Shown in pieces: positions 60,897 to 64,000 of a stretch of DNA of 64,000 nt (position 1 is its first letter; each line of letters starts with the position of its first letter). The notes under the pieces are model-generated. The model did not search any database, was not told the origin of the DNA, and was given only the letters and a program-made list of their open reading frames with translations. Position numbers and translations under genes: made by a program. Source of the stretch: Haloparvum alkalitolerans (lineage in GTDB: Archaea > Halobacteriota > Halobacteria > Halobacteriales > Haloferacaceae). The stretch spans positions 248,001-312,000 of the forward strand of contig NZ_JBNLIA010000001.1 of assembly GCF_050122995.1 (NCBI RefSeq), given 5' to 3'.

Positions 60897-61574
60897 ATGT
60901 ACGTCGTGATCGTCGGTGCCGGCGACATCGGTCGGCCGCTCATCGAGATGGCCACACGAGACGGGAACGAAGTCGTGGTCATCGAGAGCGATCCGGAGCG
61001 CGCGAACGAGGCCGCGATGGACTTCGACTGTCTCGTCCTCAACGCGGACGCGACTACGAAGGAGACGCTCGAGGAGGCCGAGGCCGGTCGGGCTGACAGC
61101 CTCGTCTCGACGACCGACCACGACGCCACGAACGTGATGGTGTGTCTGCTCGCCCGCGAGTTGGACGTACCGACGGTCGTCTCGGTCGTCCATGACCCAG
61201 AACACATGGCGCTGTTCGAGCGGATCGGGGTCAACACGATGAAGAACCCTCAGCGACTGATCGCCGAACACCTCTATCGGTCTGCCCGACGACCCTCCAT
61301 CGTCGATCACATGCACATCGGCGAGACGGCGGAGGTCTTCGAGGTGGAGGTGTTCCCGAACGGGGAGGTGGCCGGACTCACGTTGGCCGAGGCCGCGGAA
61401 GCGGGCCACCTCGGTGACGAGATGCTCGTGGTTGCGGTCGAGCGCGATGACGGGGAGCCGCCGATTACCCCTCGCGGGAACACCCGTATCGAGCCCGAGG
61501 ACCTGCTGACGATTTACTCCGCGTCCGGCGTCCCGGAGAACGTCGACGGGCTGTTCGGACGTCCCGACAAATGA
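60897..61574 (+). CDS. trkA: Trk potassium uptake regulatory subunit TrkA
   Basis: A 225-residue RCK protein. The N-terminal Rossmann domain starts MYVVIVGAGDIGRPLIEMAT with NAD-binding GAGDIG, then VIESDPERANEA and NADATTKETLEEA. The C-terminal TrkA-C domain is EVFEVEVFPNGEVAGLTLAEA. It gates TrkH in response to nucleotides. ATG 60897 is preferred over GTG 60888 because a TATA box (CTTATCC) lies 24-30 nt before it. Overlaps trkH by 4 nt. Confidence 0.92.
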   Translation: MYVVIVGAGDIGRPLIEMATRDGNEVVVIESDPERANEAAMDFDCLVLNADATTKETLEEAEAGRADSLVSTTDHDATNVMVCLLARELDVPTVVSVVHDPEHMALFERIGVNTMKNPQRLIAEHLYRSARRPSIVDHMHIGETAEVFEVEVFPNGEVAGLTLAEAAEAGHLGDEMLVVAVERDDGEPPITPRGNTRIEPEDLLTIYSASGVPENVDGLFGRPDK

Positions 61575-63214
61575 CGGCCGGAAAACGCGTCGGGGGACTG
61601 CCCTCCGACTACGCGACCATCGTCCGGGACATCGGGTCGCTCGTCGGCTTGCAGTCGACGCTGATGGTCGTCTCCGCGTCTCTCGCGGCCGTCTTCGGCG
61701 AGTGGTACGTCGGCGCCGCGTTCCTTCTGTCCGCGGGCATCACCGTCGTAGCAGGCGCCGCGGCCAGACGGCGGTTCGCGGCCGCACCGGAACCGAAGAT
61801 GAAACACGGGATGGTCATCGCGGCGGGCGGCTGGTTCGCGACCGCGTGTTTCGGTGCGCTCCCGTTCTTCCTGTCGGCGCACCTCGTCCCGGCATCGGTG
61901 ATGGCGACGTACGTGCCCGCGGGTGCGGCCTACGACGCGTCCAGCCTCGGTGTCTTCGCGAACCCCCTCCACGCGCTCTTCGAGAGCATGAGCGGTTGGA
62001 CGGGTAGCGGGCTCACCATGGCTCGACACGAACCGTCGCTCCCGCGTGCAGTCCAGTGGTGGCGCTCGTTCATCCAGTGGGTCGGCGGCGTGGGCGTCAT
62101 CGTGCTGACGGTGGCGATCCTCGCGCGTCCCGGCAGCGGGAGCTACGCCCTCTACCGAAGCGAGGCGCGCTCAGAGCGGATCCATCCGAGCGTAGTCTCG
62201 ACGGTCCGGACCGTCTGGAAGATCGTCGTGGGCTACACGCTGCTGGCCGCCGTGCTGCTGTTCGTCGCTATCCGAACGAGCAGTTACGGGACCACGCTTT
62301 CGCTGGCGGAAACCGCGTGGCAGGCGTTGAACCACGGGATGACCGGGCTTACGACCGGCGGGTTCAGCGTCACCGACAACTCGATCGCGACGTACGACTC
62401 CCCACTCGTGGAGGGAGTGCTGCTACCGGTCATGGTCCTCGGCGCCATCGCGTTTCCGGTCCACTACGCCGTCCTCTCCGACCACGATCTCGGGGAGCTG
62501 TACGGCGACCTCCAGACGCGGTGGCTGTTCATCCTGCTGGCGGTCGGTGTCGTCCTGCTGGGCGTTCAGAACGTCCTGACCGCGAACGCGCTCCCGGCCG
62601 CCTTCGACGGAGACTGGGCGGCGCTCGGGCTGACGGGCGCTCAAACGGACGCGCTCCGAGACTCTACGTTCCAGCTCGTGAGCGCGCTCTCCTGTACGGG
62701 CTTCCAGTCGGCACCCATCGGCGAGTGGGGCGATGGGGCAAAGCTGATCACGAGCGCGTCGATGGTTATCGGTGGCGCGGCCGGGAGCACCGTGGGCGGG
62801 ATCAAGATCGTCCGCGCTTACACCATCGGACGGGGAGCAATCTGGCAGTTTTCGCGCGCCTTCCTCCCGAGTAGCGCGGTCGCGGTCGCCCGTATCGACG
62901 GCCGCGTGCTCGACCGCGGCGAGATGGAACGCGAGTTCGGCGAGGCCGCCATCGTGAGCCTGCTCTGGATCCTCTTCCTCGTGGCGGGGAGCGTGGTACT
63001 GGTCAACCTCGCCGGGCCGGAGTTCGGATACGCGGACGCCCTCTTCGAGGTCGCGAGCGCACAGGGGAACGTCGGACTCTCGACCGGCATCGCCGGACCG
63101 GACATGCACCCGGTTGCGGAGACGATGTTCCTGTTCAACATGTGGATCGGTCGGCTCGAGATCATTCCGGTCCTCGCGCTGGTTCGGTCGGTCGTGTACG
63201 GGCTCGGCCACTGA
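61571..63214 (+). CDS. trkH: Trk potassium transporter membrane subunit TrkH
   Basis: A 547-residue membrane protein with the four pore-loop repeats of the Trk/Ktr family: MSGWTGSGLTM, GMTGLTTGGFSV, ALSCTGFQSAP and QGNVGLSTGIAG, each contributing the filter glycine. GGAAGSTVGGIKIVR is the intramembrane loop and MWIGRLEIIPVLAL the family ending. Translationally coupled to trkA. It mediates K+ uptake, central to the salt-in strategy. Confidence 0.95.
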   Translation: MTAGKRVGGLPSDYATIVRDIGSLVGLQSTLMVVSASLAAVFGEWYVGAAFLLSAGITVVAGAAARRRFAAAPEPKMKHGMVIAAGGWFATACFGALPFFLSAHLVPASVMATYVPAGAAYDASSLGVFANPLHALFESMSGWTGSGLTMARHEPSLPRAVQWWRSFIQWVGGVGVIVLTVAILARPGSGSYALYRSEARSERIHPSVVSTVRTVWKIVVGYTLLAAVLLFVAIRTSSYGTTLSLAETAWQALNHGMTGLTTGGFSVTDNSIATYDSPLVEGVLLPVMVLGAIAFPVHYAVLSDHDLGELYGDLQTRWLFILLAVGVVLLGVQNVLTANALPAAFDGDWAALGLTGAQTDALRDSTFQLVSALSCTGFQSAPIGEWGDGAKLITSASMVIGGAAGSTVGGIKIVRAYTIGRGAIWQFSRAFLPSSAVAVARIDGRVLDRGEMEREFGEAAIVSLLWILFLVAGSVVLVNLAGPEFGYADALFEVASAQGNVGLSTGIAGPDMHPVAETMFLFNMWIGRLEIIPVLALVRSVVYGLGH

Positions 63215-63238
63215 TGGCGGCGACGTGACCGAACCCCG

Positions 63239-64000
63239 TCACCGGCGCCAGAAGGCGCCGGTGAAAAGCACCAACACGGGGAGGATCTCCAGCCGCCCGA
63301 TCCACATCAGGAACACCATGAACAGCTTCGTGGTGTCGGGGAGCATCAGGTACGATCCGAAGGGCCCGAGGCGGCCGAACGCCGGGCCGATGTTCCCGAT
63401 CGTCGCCAGCGACCCGCCGATCGCCTCAAGCGGCGTCAGATCGATCCCGATCCGCGCCGCGTCCAGCGAGATGAACACCGCACCCACGCCGAACAGCAGC
63501 AGGTAGAGTATCGAGAACGCCATCACGCCCCGGATCGCGGCCTCGTCGACGACCCGGCCCGCGAGCCGGATCGGACGGACGGCGTTGGGGTGTGAGGTCC
63601 GGAACAGCTCCCGGTGAAGCGTCTTCAGCACGATGAGCCACCGGACGACCTTGATTCCGCCACCCGTCGATCCGGCCGACCCGCCGACGAACATCGCAAA
63701 CAGGAGATAGATCTGTCCGTAGGAGCTCCACTGGGCGAAGTCGCTGGTCGCGTATCCCGTCGAGTTCATCAGTGACCCGATCTGGAACGCCGCCTGTCGG
63801 AGCGAATTCTCGAAGGTACCTTCAGTCGCACCGCCGATCTCAAGCGTCGGCGCGGCGCCGGTAAACAGCAGCCCCGAGAGCACCGCCGTCAGTGCCGCGA
63901 TAGCGCCGAGGTACGCCCGAAACTCCGAGTCACGGAAGAAGTTTCGTGTCTCGCCAGTGAGAACGTGCCAGAACAACCCGAAGTTCACGCCTGCGACCAC
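63239..64000 (-). CDS. trkH: Second TrkH-family transporter (partial, cut by window edge)
   Basis: The C-terminal 253 residues of another TrkH, convergent with the first and 24 bp from it. Visible: SLMNSTGYATSDFAQWS (third pore loop), GGSAGSTGGGIKVVRW, SLATIGNIGPAFG (fourth pore loop) and MWIGRLEILPVLVLF. It is clearly divergent from the complete TrkH, so this is an old paralogue and not a recent copy. The N-terminal half lies beyond the window. Confidence 0.9.
   Translation of the reverse strand: MVAGVNFGLFWHVLTGETRNFFRDSEFRAYLGAIAALTAVLSGLLFTGAAPTLEIGGATEGTFENSLRQAAFQIGSLMNSTGYATSDFAQWSSYGQIYLLFAMFVGGSAGSTGGGIKVVRWLIVLKTLHRELFRTSHPNAVRPIRLAGRVVDEAAIRGVMAFSILYLLLFGVGAVFISLDAARIGIDLTPLEAIGGSLATIGNIGPAFGRLGPFGSYLMLPDTTKLFMVFLMWIGRLEILPVLVLFTGAFWRR

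Overview
The window is a gene-dense stretch of a haloarchaeal (class Halobacteria) chromosome. Direct signs are very high G+C coding DNA, strongly acidic proteins, archaeal information genes (SRP19, Gar1, S3Ae, S15, KEOPS Pcc1, RNA polymerase subunit L), Tat-type lipoproteins, a PGF-CTERM anchored binding protein, and TATA-like boxes about 25 nt before many start codons (leaderless transcripts). The dispersed intergenic element at 5.7 and 41.4 kb recalls repeats of Halorubrum-like Haloferacales; that placement is an inference.

Layout. 0-5 kb: gar1/srp19, a metallo-hydrolase flanked by two arrays of one 22-bp repeat, then the run rps15 / DHH-like protein / pcc1 / rps3ae, joined partly by ATGA overlaps. 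5-13 kb: acyl-CoA dehydrogenase, Na+/Ca2+ exchanger, two lipoproteins, NAD kinase, thioredoxin-reductase-like flavoprotein and an amphi-Trp protein. 13-20 kb: a vapBC pair, ileS, cobT and an HtrA-like protease. 20-27 kb: AIM24 protein, a TrmB-family regulator, a second vapBC pair, and three overlapping nucleotide-sugar SDR genes headed by a UDP-sulfoquinovose-synthase-like enzyme. Two palindromes matching the halobacterial TrmB operator lie over the start of a 38-aa gene next to the regulator and just before the sulfoquinovose gene.

27-35 kb is the most unusual block. A UPF0114 membrane protein gene overlaps a 1341-aa pentapeptide-repeat protein, followed by a 1136-aa paralogue. Both end in a two-helix potassium-channel pore; the filter is intact (TLGYGD) in one and replaced (TLEYVG) in the other.

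35-47 kb: glmU/glmS for UDP-GlcNAc, hisF, rpoL, a TbsP/DUF5821-like regulator divergent from a PfkB sugar kinase, carbamate kinase, an MFS transporter and an aldo/keto reductase. 47-54 kb: a large-subunit glutamate synthase, an AT-richer gap with palindromes, proS and a Gfo6-type xylose dehydrogenase. 55-64 kb: tRNA-Thr(CGU), trm5, the divergent btuCD/btuF cobalamin importer, and trkA-trkH facing a second trkH that leaves the window.

Themes are potassium handling (two Trk systems plus the channel operon), cobalamin (cobT, btuFCD), sugar-nucleotide synthesis under a probable TrmB/TbsP sugar regulon, and several unrelated short tandem repeats between genes. No rRNA, CRISPR array, insertion sequence or integrase was seen.
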